Assembly: GCA_002794735.1 (NCBI GenBank)
Contig: NBAZ01000041.1
Location: 36,263-100,262 of the forward strand
Direction: 5' to 3'
Length of the DNA stretch: 64,000 nucleotides
Source: Pyrrhoderma lamaoense
Lineage: Eukaryota; Basidiomycota; Agaricomycetes; Hymenochaetales; Hymenochaetaceae
Below the pieces are notes generated by a model. That model saw only the letters and a program-made list of their open reading frames with translations, ran no database searches and was not told the DNA's origin. Below, in pieces: positions 34,805 through 46,807 of the stretch (its first letter is position 1; each line of letters starts with the position of its first letter). The position numbers were made by a program, and so were the translations under genes.

Positions 34805-36673
34805 ATGTATTTGAAATCCGGATATGCTGCATAGGGAGCGTAGGTGCCTTAGGCCTAAGACTGATTATGTTTGCGTTTTGTGAACTAATCTTGAGTGTTT
34901 TAGTTAGTTAATCGAGAGCTCAAAATGGTATAACTTGTTAAAAAATCTCTGCATTTTATAAGAAATTATAGTCAAACTTGGCAAAATATCACCATTTGCA
35001 AGTCAAATCGTTGATAAAAACTAAGTTAGCACAGAAAAAGAAAAAAAAAGAATAAAAAGGATCCCCTTGATGTCCTTTCACTCTACGGGACGCGAATATT
35101 TATTGTGTATTTGACATCTGTATCATTGCCTTCTTTTTAAGCCATCTTCCATTATTTGACACGCTCAGAGATACTAGAAGTTGCCTGGAAGCGGTGAAAT
35201 TGCGATCACTACTGAGGGTTCGAACAAAAGATATTGAATAATCATGGGCCCTCGCTGATATATTCTAAACTCAGAATGGAAAACGATGTATATGATGTTG
35301 CATCAGCTCATCATAGGCCCTCATCCTGCCAACCATACCATACTTGGTTTTGCTGTCATTTTATTGGCGTTTTGGATCACCTGAAGATATTGCGAGAATT
35401 TCAGGCTAAAGCCCACTCTCATGTCACGAACTAGGCCGACAACTGTGATTCAGTGCCAGTAAGAATCCGACTTATCAATGTATGCATGTGCATCGGTCAT
35501 GTCTATTTTATTTAAGTGTACACTCAGCGTATACGTTAAGATAACAGGTATGGGCCCATCAGGCCCACTCGTTAGTTTTATAATCTATCTATTGTATTCT
35601 CCTAAAAAACGGACGAGAAGATTCATCGTGAACAAATGAACAATAAGGGCGATGCCATATAGATGTTCTTTGGAGGAAATCAGATAGATCCATCCAGATT
35701 AAAATTGGCCCGAAAGGAACAGTGTACGCAAGTATAACGTTCCCATGGGGCTTACAAACATGGAAGTAGTGGGCCTTAGCAGAGTGAAGGATACTCGTTG
35801 CCATGATGTCGTCCTTATCTACAGATATCAGCATTAGGAGGGTGCAATACGCATATAAATCCCTTCATCCCAGTAGTACAAGTCGTCATCATCTTCTGTC
35901 ATATCGAGAGGGTCCACTTCACTCCTACCCCCATCTCTCAGCCCTACTTACAAATATAACTCTGGGTAGACATGGATCTCAGTGACAGTCAGGTTCCTCA
36001 GGAGTGACCGTGCCAGGATTTTCCTCGCCTTTCCACAAAGGTGTCAGCAGCCATTTCAGTTGCAGGGGCACATTGTATGGAGTCGATGAAGAAGGCCCAG
36101 AGGCAATGGCCGCTTCTAAAGCCACCAATGACATGCTCAATCAATTCCTCAAGTACGACTTGACACAATCTCTCCACACAACTACGATCGATCGGTTTCT
36201 ACTTTCCTTGATGAAGGTCATCAAGGGCGAAGCAGGCCAGCCAGTGAGGCCGTATGCGCGACTTCCCGCGACAGGCACCTGCAGGAGATAGTAAAGGAGA
36301 AGATGTACTGAGATATCGACGTGAATATTGCGAGCCGGTTCAAAAGGAAGAAGACAGATATTCTCCGTTCTGCTTCCTGGCAAACGCCATTCTTGAGAGT
36401 ATATCCGAACCCAGTTCTCCTAGTATCTGTTTTGTTAGGAATGCCTCTCATGTTCTTACATCCAACGACCATCCTAGCGGGAGGATCCCAGACCTGGTAT
36501 ATGTTAGGTCTGACTGCCGTAGCGTCAGGAAAGGAAAATGGAAGAGCCACTGTCTATATGGACCGGATTCGAGTGAGAAGCTTTGGGAGTGGAAGGATGT
36601 GTTGGGTGTTGGCGAAGTTAAAATCACCTCAAACGAATCAATCGTACTTGAAGAGGACATTCCCCGTCCTTCC
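34805..36673. repeat. Right arm of the large inverted repeat
   Basis: This is the reverse complement of 1-1870. It begins just after kinase copy B with a relic of the AKAP7-like gene's 3' end (34811-34880), continues through non-coding flank with the doubled GGGCC block (35551-35565), and ends inside the N-terminal region of kinase copy C. Confidence 0.85.
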
Positions 36674-38432
36674 ACGTCACTGGTCTTGCCGTTTAAACAT
36701 GTAGGACCGGTGACGAGGGGGATAAAAAAGAAGTTTGAGGAAGCAATGCATACGGCAAACAAGCGGCAACGAACAAGATCGGGTGTGCAAGCAGCAGCGG
36801 CTTCTCGCCCATGCAGTATTACGAGCTGCCCGATGGCCAACGCGGCGGAGGAATCCCAAGCTGCGAGAGGATCTTGTTTATCAGAGCGCGCGATACGTGA
36901 GCGATCACATGACGATGGATGTCACCCGTCGGCACGTGCTGAATCTGCTGATCAGCGACGGCTTTCTCTGGCTTGCATACTACGACCACCAGGGCGTGAT
37001 CTACTCTCCCCGCTGAACTTCGTGGATGATCTGTATCGATTTGCATATGTACTGAAGATTCTCAACGAACTCGAGAGCAAGGATATTAGCCACTTTGCGC
37101 AACAGCAGGCCGTCAAAATTAGTTGTCTCGTTGGATCGGGTGCAGATCAACAACGGTGCAAGAAAACTGTGAATGTACTGAAAATTACCGCAGGAGAATA
37201 TCCGGAGGGCTTGGAATTTGTGACTGGGAAGAGGATACCTGAGGGCCCTAACCGGATATTCTTTGGTGAATCGACTCAGATGATGATGGTTGGAACAAAG
37301 ATAGAGAATGGAGTTGTTGTTCCGATGACTATGGCGGATTTAGAAAGAAGTGGTGATCATGAAGACCCGCTTAGATGGAAGCATGTCCTCAAATGGAGCT
37401 ATCCATACTCTACCAGAATATCGGAGCCAGAGATGATTGGGGAAGCACGGAGAGTTCTTGGACGATACGATGACATACCCGATCCGTCTGGAAGGGTACT
37501 TGCTGTGAAGATCTCGAACTCGCTACCGAATGTCATTGGAAGGTACGATATAGATAATAGGGAGAGGAGCTTCCGGGCATTTCTTGGAGTAGCCTACGAA
37601 GAAAAGAGAATACTTCGGTTCACAATATTTGAGTATCTCGAGCCGATCCATAGCCTGGATAGTCTCGTACACTTCAAGGAATCCATCCGGCACATTGCAC
37701 TAGGTATGTTCTCACTCATCTCTGTACCGTTTTGGTACTATAATGATGTATCATCAGCGATTCATTACTTAGCGACGAGCGAGGAATCAATCAAACACCG
37801 GGATATCAATATGAACAATCTCATGTTCCGTCGTCTTGGCGATAACCAGATCCAAGGTGTACTTTGTGATTGGGACCAGGCATCCACAAACGAAACAGAG
37901 AAATCATCTGATCACACAGGGATGCGTAACGGCACAAGAGCATTCATGGCAATCGAAATGCACGATACACCACCTCCTACTCACATTGAACGATTCGACT
38001 TTGAGTCATTATTTTATGTGATGTGCTGGATCAGCATGAATTACTCTGGAGGTAAATTTCTACTTGAGTCTGAGAGACATCCTAGTGCCAAAGAGTGGTC
38101 TCTTTGGAATGCTGAGAATGATGCTCTGTGGCTGAAAAGAAATATAAATTCCTGAGGGCATTCTATCCATTGAGCTATTTCCTCCTTTCTACAACCTCTC
38201 GTCAATTATTGGTTGCATCCACTGAAAATACTGTTTCATAAAGGATACGACAAGCTCAGTTATCACAGCGAATCAATGTTGGAGCATCTTTATTGAAAAC
38301 TAGTACAGCCGTTGCGGGATCAGACATAGCTGCTAATACGATACCCAAACCTCCCGATTTCGATCACTTAAGCTTGGGAGGATCTGTTACTTTTGAAAGG
38401 ATTTGGGAAGTACTATCTAGACCCGATTTATG
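35972..38432 (+). pseudogene. FunK1-like kinase copy C (longest copy, frame breaks)
   Basis: ATG at 35972 gives MDLSDSQVPQE, then a stop. Compared with the intact left-edge copy it lacks single bases at 36005 (GG to G), 36265-36267 (CCCC to CCC) and 36296-36297 (GGG to GG), after which the correct frame returns. Another lost C in 37008-37011 separates HVLNLLISDGFLWLAYYDHQ from LNFVDDLYRFAYVLKILNEL; the long open frame 36254-38155 reads through this middle part in a wrong frame. The kinase domain is complete: RRVLGRYDDIPDPSG, VLAVKISNSLP, KHRDINMNNLMF, VLCDWDQAS, NGTRAFMAIEMHDTP, FDFESLFYVM. The end is broken again at 38124 and by a 4-base loss near 38296. It may be a gene with sequence errors or a young pseudogene. 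Confidence 0.7.
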
Positions 38433-38984
38433 AATGTATCTCTAATATATGTTATCTATCCTTCTTAATCATTTCATATCTTTTGTGTCTTATGGTAGTT
38501 CTCTGTGTAGCCTATAGCTTACATATCACAGTACTCTCAAATGAGGAATTACTATTTTCTCAATGAAAGCCAGAGCAACTCTTTAATCGCACGTTCTGTT
38601 TAACTGTTTTCACTCATGTCATGTCAGATATACTATCATATAGGAGTGCAGACAGTCACATGACTCTGTAACGAGTTGAATCATGCTCTTATTTGCAACA
38701 ATAGCTTAGCATAGACTATTGACGAACTCCTCGCCACCAAGCTTCTTGATTCTACCTTGTGTCGGTCTTGGTCACTGTACACATTAGGAGACTGTGTAAG
38801 TGATTTTATCTCGTCGGTGTCGTCGAGGTAGACCCATAGAAGAGTGAAAAGTAAAGGTGTGCTTACTCTATGGAAGTTTTTAGAGTACTGAGAAGGATAT
38901 TAAAGGAAGATATCAGTCAGATTTGAGACTCGCTGCTGGGGGAGTAGCTGAAGAGCCTGATCGGATACTCTTTGTAGAATCAAA

Positions 38985-40122
38985 TAGATGGTAGAAGTGA
39001 AGATAGATGCTTGTGGGGCTGTCTATGACTTACAAAAAGACGATGATTGTGAAGACCCGCTTAGAAGGAAGCATGTCCTCAAGTGGAGTTATCCTTACTC
39101 TACCAGAGTATCGGAGCTGGAAATGATTAGGGAAGCACGGAGGGTTCTTGGAAGATATGATAACATACCTGATCCAACTGGAAATATACTTGCTGTGAAG
39201 ATCTCAAATTCGCTACCCAACGTTATTGAGGAGAATGTTATCGATGATATAGAAAGGAATATCCAAGCATTTCTTGGAGTAGGTTACGAAAAAAAGAGAA
39301 TACTTCGGTTCACACTATATGAGTATCTCGAACCGATCCATAGTCTTGATAGTCTCGTACACTTCAAGGAATCAATTCGTCATATCGTATTAGGTATGCT
39401 GTTATTGATCTTTATCATCCATCATTATAATAATAAAGAATTAGCCGTCCATCATCTGGCAACTAGCAAAGAGACAATCAAACACCGGGATATCAATATA
39501 AACAATCTCATGTTCCGTCGTTTTGGCGATAACCAGATCCAAGGTGTACTTTGTGATTGGGACCAGGCATCCACAAACGAAACAGAGAAATCATCTGATC
39601 ACACAAGGATACGTAACGGTACAAGGGCATTCATGGCAATCGAAATGCACGATACACCACCTCCTACTCACATTGAACGATTTGACTTTGAATCACTGTT
39701 TTACGTGATGTACTGGATCAGCATGAACTACTCTGGAGGGAAATTTCTTCTCGATCTGAGAGACAACACAGCGCCAAAGAGTGGTCTCTTTGGAACGTTG
39801 AGGATGACAAGACGGTGGCTACTCAAAAAAAAGAACTCTTAAGTGAAGATTTTATCCGGATATTAAACTCTTCCCTCCATTTTCTCAACCTCTTGTCCTT
39901 CAATGGTTGAATCCGTTGAAACAGCTATTCCGAGAAGGATACATCATGTGTACTAGTCATAAGCTCTCAATGTCCGAATATCTTTATTCGTTGAGAACTA
40001 GTACAGCCGTCGCAGGTCCGAATACAGCTGCCACTTCAGTATCCAAACCTCCTGACTTTCACTATTCAAGCTTGGGGGGTTACGTCAATTTTAAAAGGAT
40101 ATGGGAGATATTAATAATCTAG
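38985..40122 (+). pseudogene. FunK1-like kinase copy D (frame breaks)
   Basis: Like B it lacks the N-terminal region (starts at MVEVKIDACGAVYDLQKDDD). Motifs: RRVLGRYDNIPDPTG, ILAVKISNSLPNVIE, a stop-free 51-nt intron (39394-39444), HHLATSKETIKHRDIN, VLCDWDQAS, RNGTRAFMAIEMHDTP and FDFESLFYVMYWISMNYSGG. Frame breaks at 39753 (GG to G against copy A) and 39858-39859 (GGG to GG) hide a good C-terminal tail: FPPFSQPLVLQWLNPLKQLF, YLYSLRTSTAVAGPNTAA, KPPDFHYSSLGGYVNF and a stop at 40122. It is the most complete C-terminus of the four copies. Confidence 0.7.
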
Positions 40123-40139
40123 CAGAGGGATTTAGTGCT

Positions 40140-41502
40140 GAACGCAATTTCCAGTGTTCCTCGTCTTTGTGTTACTTATTTTTGTTAGTCATGTATTGGA
40201 AATTCAGATTTGCTGCATGGGGAATCTAGGGCCTCGGGCTGAGAGGTGTGAACAACCCTTGAGTGAAGCAAAACAGGAACAAGACATGTGATAAAGTCCC
40301 ATGTACAAAAAGAAGCTATCTAAGGCTAGTTCTCAGCGACGTCAAGACAGTGTACTCGCGTTCGTCGTTTGTTAGCAGTATACCTACTTGAAGTATAAGT
40401 CATACAAGATCGAAAACTTGCATACGTGAATCTGTGGTCTGCTTAGATCTCTCACGAGATGATAATATCTCCGACTAAGATTACTTTATGTAGTAGCAAA
40501 CTGCACGATAAATCTATATCTCAAGATTAATTGATGATACACGATTACTATGTAGTGGGGACCGATTGAGTGTGACGTTGCATATAGTCAAGACAGATGC
40601 AGTGAAAACATAACTTTAGGTCAGGTTGGACCTTTTAGTCGTGTTTAGTGGCGAGGACTTATGGTTTAGAGTCTGCCTACACCAGACACGATGCCTGGCT
40701 CAGTTTTGAGGGCTAAAAAGCGAGTAACTCGACTCTTCCGGAGCGTAGAGAACGATAGAGACCTGGGTAAGCTGAGACTTCACAGACCAGTAAAAGTAGT
40801 AGAAACGTATAGAGCAGAACCCCGACCGAAGCTGTAGCGTGGACAGCTGCAGTACGGTCAGAGCGACACAAGCACGTCCGTGCAGCACAATAAAGCAGCA
40901 GAGTAGTAGTTAGAGAATTCAGGCGACTATCAGAGAGCTACTTCGAAGGGTAGATTGAAAATAAAAGACTGAGGGAAATGACTGAAGGAATTAACTGATT
41001 TACTACCGCTCAAGTCTGGAAGCTTATACATCGGAACGCGAGATAAAGGTAGATAATAAGGAAGGCATGGTTTCCAGATGGCTATATGCCACTGGACGAT
41101 AGGTTAAGCTATCAGAAACGAGGGGTGCACATGAGCGAACCCTATCCTCGAGTAAGAGTAGAAAGGAAGCTAAAGTGTAAGAGATGGGCCAGACGCGCGG
41201 CCGAGCAGTAGTAATGGCTTTCTGGGCGAGTTACAAAGAGCATTATAAATGCACTACGACCGGATATCTAGTTAGTTGGTCCTACAGCAGGCAGATATGT
41301 AGGCTATAAAAGCAGGTAGAAGCTTGTTTATTATTCAGACCTCAAGGATATACATGCTCGTACAAATAAATTAACAAGAACATAATATATACAGCAAAAG
41401 GGGAAAGTAATTACCATAAGAGAAGTAGAGTTCGAATTCGTGTACAAAATATGTTTTCGACACTTAGTGAAACATAAGCAGATCATACAAAAAGACGAGA
41501 AC
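40140..41502. other. 1.4-kb region without a recognised gene
   Basis: It begins (40195-40250) with another relic of the flank that follows copy B (GGAAATTCAGATTTGCTGCATGG-type). The remainder is strikingly purine-rich on the plus strand (many GAG, AAG, AGA words) with few long ORFs on either strand, which could reflect a transcribed pyrimidine-rich UTR of the gene to its right or an old non-coding insertion. Confidence 0.5.
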
Positions 41503-43023
41503 TCAAAATATGTGAGGTATCACAATTGCCCACGAGGTTTCCTTGTACGTATCGAGTGGCAAACTCCAGAACGCATACATAGCAAGTATAAAGAGTATGC
41601 ATCTCGATAGTATACATACGAAGATGAGATAATTCAATAAAACAAAAAGAGGCCAACTCCGTATCGAATTAGGAGGCTCCTCGATGCTAAATACCTTCGA
41701 CTTCTTACTGGAGAAATCTCGGGTCATGTTGTTCAACCTGATATAACTCTCTTTAATAATAGCTAGTATCAGAGGATAGACCACTAGTATTATGCTACAT
41801 GTTCGCCAAACGAGTTGGAGATTGGTCTTTGCGAACAGAAAGTTCCACGAGAGAAAGTGGACTGCACCGGAGATGCCTCCGAGGAGAATGAAGAATATCC
41901 AAGGTACTGTCCACTGAAGTCAGACTTAAAGCGAAAAGAATGATAGAATATGAAGCTCACCTGGGTAGTCAGATGGTAACTTGGAGCTGAGGTGGATTTC
42001 TAGTTTTTCTCTCAGTTTGGTGATAACAAGAGGGTCGTATTCGTGACCCCGTTCTTCTTCGTTTAAATCGGCTGAAGATCTAGATAAGTCCTTCGTCTGC
42101 AGTTGGACGCGTTCGTTGACATTGTATGGCTTCCTCCACCAAGAAAGATAAATCACAATGAGCAAATAACATATGAGCAAGTAACGACTTCCAGGGGAGA
42201 ATGGGTAGAGGTTGGATGAGTCTGGCGCATGTTTGCAATACAATCCATCCAGCCTGAAGGCATGCGATACCCTTGGCAAAATTGTTGGATTTACTCCTAT
42301 CTTTGATGTCGCTAAACAGTTTTTTGCAGTCAAGGCGTAGTCTCTGGTTATTTTGGAAACTATCTCCAGCCCATTTGTAGAAGGATACGCTATCTTTGAC
42401 TTCATCATCCACCTCGAACCCCTTCATTGCGACAAAAAAGCTGTGCGTCATGTTCCAATCTCGATGGGAAAGTTTGTGCATTATAGTATTGCCTATTTTT
42501 GCGTCCAGAGCTCCGATAATGCTAAACCAGAGACAAGATCTGGCATTGTAAACCCGATTAATATATACTTGAACTTTCTCTCCAACATCGCAAGAAAAGT
42601 GTGAAGCGCATCAGATTCATGTTTGCGGTTCGGAGGGATGTCATCATGGAAGGAGGCGTATATGCAAATGAAAATTGTTGACAGACATGTCCATATGATT
42701 GCCAACGTCCCTCGCAGCTCGGGGAGGGTTGAAAGCCTTTGCGTGGATCATCGATCTGAGAAGTTCGTATTATTGCCACTTGATATCGTCCATGTAACAA
42801 TGACCGCTGGGATTGCAAACATAATCGTAAGTAGTAAGAGGATGTAGAGAAGAGCTGAGATAACAATAATTGTGTTCGCAGCTCGAAGAAGGTTGGGATA
42901 AAGCTTGAGCTTTTCTTCTGTTTTGCCTCTGAAAACGGTGAAGGGATACATGAGATTCAACTTCATACTTTGATTTCTTCTGGGCTTGCGTCCAGTGCCA
43001 GTCGAAGTCAATTCTGATTGCAT
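41503..43023 (-). CDS. Multi-pass membrane protein, uncharacterised basidiomycete family
   Basis: Start at 43023 (MQSELTSTGTGRKPRRNQ), stop at 41503. Segments in order: NTIIVISALLYILLLLTIMF (TM), RGTLAIIWTCLSTIFICIYA (family motif RGT..IIW.C..TIF), DWNMTHSFFVAMKGFEVDDE, IKDRSKSNNFAKGIACLQAG and WIVLQTCARLIQPLP, then YLSWWRKPYNVNERV, WIFFILLGGISGAVHFLSWN and WSLPLDTYKETSWAIVIPHI. This order matches a large Agaricomycete family of unknown function. Frame breaks occur at CC 42527-42528, GGGG 42194-42197 and AA 42179-42180 (plus strand); each is repaired by one base and then yields LPLEVVTLLICYLLIVIYLS. The junction around 42740 is not resolved. Confidence 0.72.
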
Positions 43024-44614
43024 CGTATACGATGAAGTAGAGGATAGCAGACTATCGATAGACACTTCAAGCAGATACAAAAAAGCTTAGTTCGATTTTT
43101 AAGGAGTACACGCACAAAACACACTTGATCCTGCACCAAGACTCGTGTGTTATGGAAGCACGGAGGACCATAGCTAGATCCTGATAAACACTAGATTTAT
43201 GTAGAATGGTTGCTAGCGAAATATGCGTGATTTACTGAAATAGGGAGGATAATACTCGACCAAGGGGGTTGTTTCCTGATCTAGATGACCTGTGAAGGGT
43301 TTGCGTGAGTTGCAAGAATCTAGGTTCAAACTCCAAACCATTCAAGTCCCGTCCTTGTATTTCTATAGAGCCGATCGATCATAATAGTTGTCCGGACTTG
43401 GTCTGTTTGTACAACAAATAAGTCTGGAGTCTAGTCTATCGTTTTATACTTCTTATGACTATGAGTTTTTGTCCAGGCACGACTATCGACAGAGTATTTG
43501 TTGAAGTAGTAGTACGAGTTCGGCAAGTTGATGCATCATCAGATTTGACTTAGTTTCCCCGATTCGAAACAAAGGCCATACTACCAGAAGTCTTTGTGGT
43601 ATTGTTTAACTTCCGGAAGAGATGAAGAATACGCCGCACAATCAGTGAGCCATACAAATCCTACATAAGACAGACATTAAAAGACCGAGTTTCGTGATGA
43701 CTTTCAGCAGATACAGAACTCTTCAAATCCTACGAGGAAGTCGGTAGTTTTCATGTTTAATCCGAGTCGGGTTTCTGAATGTGATATCGAGCGCGTTCAC
43801 CTAACTAGACCATGTTTATTTGCCGCGGGATATGGCCACCGAGGGCTTCTTCGGCACACTGATCTACCTCAAGGATTGCGGGCACAATTTCTATCTTTAG
43901 AACGTATGATCTGAGATCACGCGTGCGCCAAACAAACCCTAAATATGAGTCAGTTATTCATAATTAAAATCAGTCACGTGATTGTCTATTGAGATAAAAT
44001 ACATTATCCGTACTTGCGAAACAGCCAGTATTTTTTAAAAAACAGTAGACCATAGTCCGAATTTTATACTCCTTCCTGTGATAATGAATTATTCGTTTTG
44101 ACCTAATAAACATTTACAGTAAACGTGATTAAATCACTAAATTAGGGGAAAGTAAAACATGTTCTGGTAAATTTTTAACACCCCTATTATGAAGGTTTTG
44201 GAAGCAAAATAAGAGGAGAAAAACGAATACCAGGGAAATTTCCATAACGTAACCTGTTTTAGAGGTGATGAATATTTGGTGAATTTACCTAATCTAACGG
44301 AATTCTATTCTTTCCTTCTACTACATAGTGTTACTCAGTGTAGTTGGAGAAGCATAATATATACACCAGTTTATTTAGTGTTCCCCATACATAAATTAAC
44401 GAAACACGCCACGTAATGTCTCACTAGAAACGTTGAGAAATGACATACTGAAGAAAGCATATATGTATTGACTCTAAAAATTACCCATAAAGTGTCCAGG
44501 AAGTTATAATACAAGGAGAAAATTGGAAACCGGAATAAATAAAAACATGATTGATAGGTCTTCATAACTAGTACTAAAGGAAGTTGTTCGAGTTACTATT
44601 TGGAATAGGATTTA
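43024..44614. other. 1.6-kb region without a recognised gene
   Basis: AT-rich; only short frames without family motifs. It contains the promoter of the membrane gene at 41503-43023 and the 3' side of the RTA1 gene. Confidence 0.5.
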
Positions 44615-45925
44615 TTAAGCTGATGAAAGGGGAATAACCTCTTTGCTATCGCACCTCTCGCTGTACGGCAATCTGAAATATCTTCCAGGCCAGGCGGGTA
44701 TGTAGAAGACGGCGGCTTGGAGTACTGGGAAAGCGTCAAGCAAGTAGAAGACGTTTTCGTTAGTTGCTAACAATCCGTCAAGGCCGGTCGCCTTTTCAGC
44801 GACGCGATAGATGCATCGAACCTGCCCCAAAGTTATCAATGTATGTCTCTTTATATAACACACGAGTAAGAAGGTATGCTTACAATGATGAAGAGGCAGC
44901 CGACATTTAGGGCAAGAGCGAGGTATTTCCAGTCTTGAGACCATTTGAGGCCCTCGTTCTTGCCTCTTTGCCAGAGTTCCCGGTCGCGAGATAGGATCTT
45001 TTGCAAAAAGTGCAAACTCATGACAGTAAATATAGAAAGAGAAAGTAGCTCCATGATGAAGCCAACAAGGGTGATCTAGTACAGGTTGGAGTAAGTAACA
45101 TGACTTCTCAGACCTGAAACATCGGTGAGACTTACTTTATTTCCTATTTTTTGTGTACTCTCATTCCTTGTAGCTGCAGTAACAGCTCCGCCTACAGCCT
45201 TTTAAACGGGTTTAGACTCCAAATTCCGAGCTTTAGTATAAAGGGACTCACTAGGACGAGAAAGACAACCATTTCTGAGATGATGAACAGTTTTGTAGCC
45301 TTTTGAGGAGTAGTCCAAAGATAGTCAGCCCTATTGAGATGGAGTGCGAGCTTTCCTAATACTAAGTATTCTGCAGCTATGAAGGCGCAAGGCTGTATTG
45401 AATGTCAGAAAAGATACAGAGCCTCATGCTCGGGAGATAACGAACAGAGAGGATAACGAGAAGATAAGATGCGAGATATGCGTATTTCGATTGAGGATTG
45501 CTATGGAGTACAATTCGGATTGCTAGACCTCCTCCATAAACTTTATATATTGCATATTTTAGTAAGGAGAAAATAGGAAAACGATATGAGTAAGAACGAA
45601 CCGAAAACCCCAAGTGTCATTATAGCCATCCATCTTGCTCCCCATTTCCATATATTAAATGATTGGCTCAAACCAACTCCGATGAGACCAACTGTATGTG
45701 TTGATATAAGTATGAGAAATCATAAGACCGACAGGCTGTGATTTATCACGTACACACTGCCATGAATGTTGTATAGTTTTTAGGGATATATTTTAGAGGG
45801 TTACATGGATCAGTCTTCGGGTCAGCAAAAGGATCGGAAGCACATTCGACACTTTCAGCTGCCACAGACAATGAGAAGAAGAGGGTGACTAGAACGGTAG
45901 TCAGGAAATTGTGAAAAGAAAACAT
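44615..45925 (-). CDS. RTA1-family 7TM protein
   Basis: Start at 45925 with a signal-like N-terminus (MFSFHNFLTTVLVTLFFSLS), then DPCNPLKYIPKNYTTFMAV, IGVGLSQSFNIWKWGARWMA, VYGGGLAIRIVLHSNPQSKY, YLASYLLVILSPCAFIAAEY, LVLGKLALHLNRADYLWTTP, KLFIISEMVVFLVL, ITLVGFIMELLSLSIFTVMS, QDWKYLALALNVGCLFIIVR, CIYRVAEKATGLDGLLATNE and YLLDAFPVLQAAVFYIPAWP, stop at 44615. This is the RTA1 (lipid-translocating exporter-like) layout with its R..FR..E and H/NE..FY..D motifs. Yeast relatives (Rta1, Rsb1) affect sphingoid-base and drug tolerance; transport activity here is inferred. About seven exons; junctions read in frame, exact ends given only where both phases agreed. Confidence 0.82.
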
Positions 45926-46807
45926 GTTCTGAATGGAATATTGGTGGCATTTACCATGATATGCAATCGTATTTATTGTGCAGAAATGGATGCGAGACAG
46001 GTTGTCCGACGGTCGTATAGAGCGAAAAGAAGTACATGAGTATCTTACTGCGGAGAGGTTGGTTATAAAATTAGCAGAGTTTTAGTAGGCGGTGATCCAT
46101 CGATGAAGCCTAGCTTCGCATTGCCATTGCCAACGAGGAAGTGTATGCTGTGCAGTGCCTTTTGTATCGACGGAAAGATGCGCATAGTGGACGAGCGATG
46201 TCGCACTCTTCATCAAATCAGAGTCTCTTTTCCAATACGAATTGTCTCAGATCTGAGAAACATCCACATGCATGACAGGAAATACCGATCTCACCAGTGA
46301 TCTACCGTTAGCTAGCAATAGCAGTGCTCCTACCAGCTCTACTCTTCTGCATCTTCTTGGCACACGGCTGCTATATATGGAAGTTATTTTTGTTGCACGT
46401 TACTAATTGCATGTTAGTCATGACATACAACTCGCGAAACGGTACTCTTTTCTCTTGGGTTAGATTAGATAATACATGGCTATCCACTCGACCGCCGCCC
46501 TCGAATGTGTGCCCACTCACTCCGTCCGACCGCGAGTGTCAGTCCTGGGAGGTTGTGTGTTGAGATAGAGCAACGAATATGGCTCAAGTCCCACGAATAT
46601 GGCTCACGCATTGACATCGGCTACTAAAAAAAGACACAAATACCGCCGACAAGTCATAGTCCACGGACGACTCTAGGGATGCTGTAATCGCCGGTGCTTT
46701 GATGAATCCATTTCCATTCCTATTTAATGCTCGACGGCGCTGACGACGTGAACAGCGCTCCTGATGCTCTACTAGCACATCCCAGCTCTGTGAGCACCCG
46801 CTTAGAA
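45926..46807. other. Divergent intergenic region
   Basis: About 0.9 kb between the RTA1 gene (-) and the DUF6534 gene (+). Short open frames (46103-46563) have no family motif. It should carry both promoters. Confidence 0.5.

Noticed and set aside
36448..36840. 130-codon minus-strand ORF
   Set aside because: Shadow of the N-terminal region of kinase copy C.
46103..46563. Two short plus-strand ORFs before the DUF6534 gene
   Set aside because: No family motif and no splice partner; they lie in a divergent promoter region.
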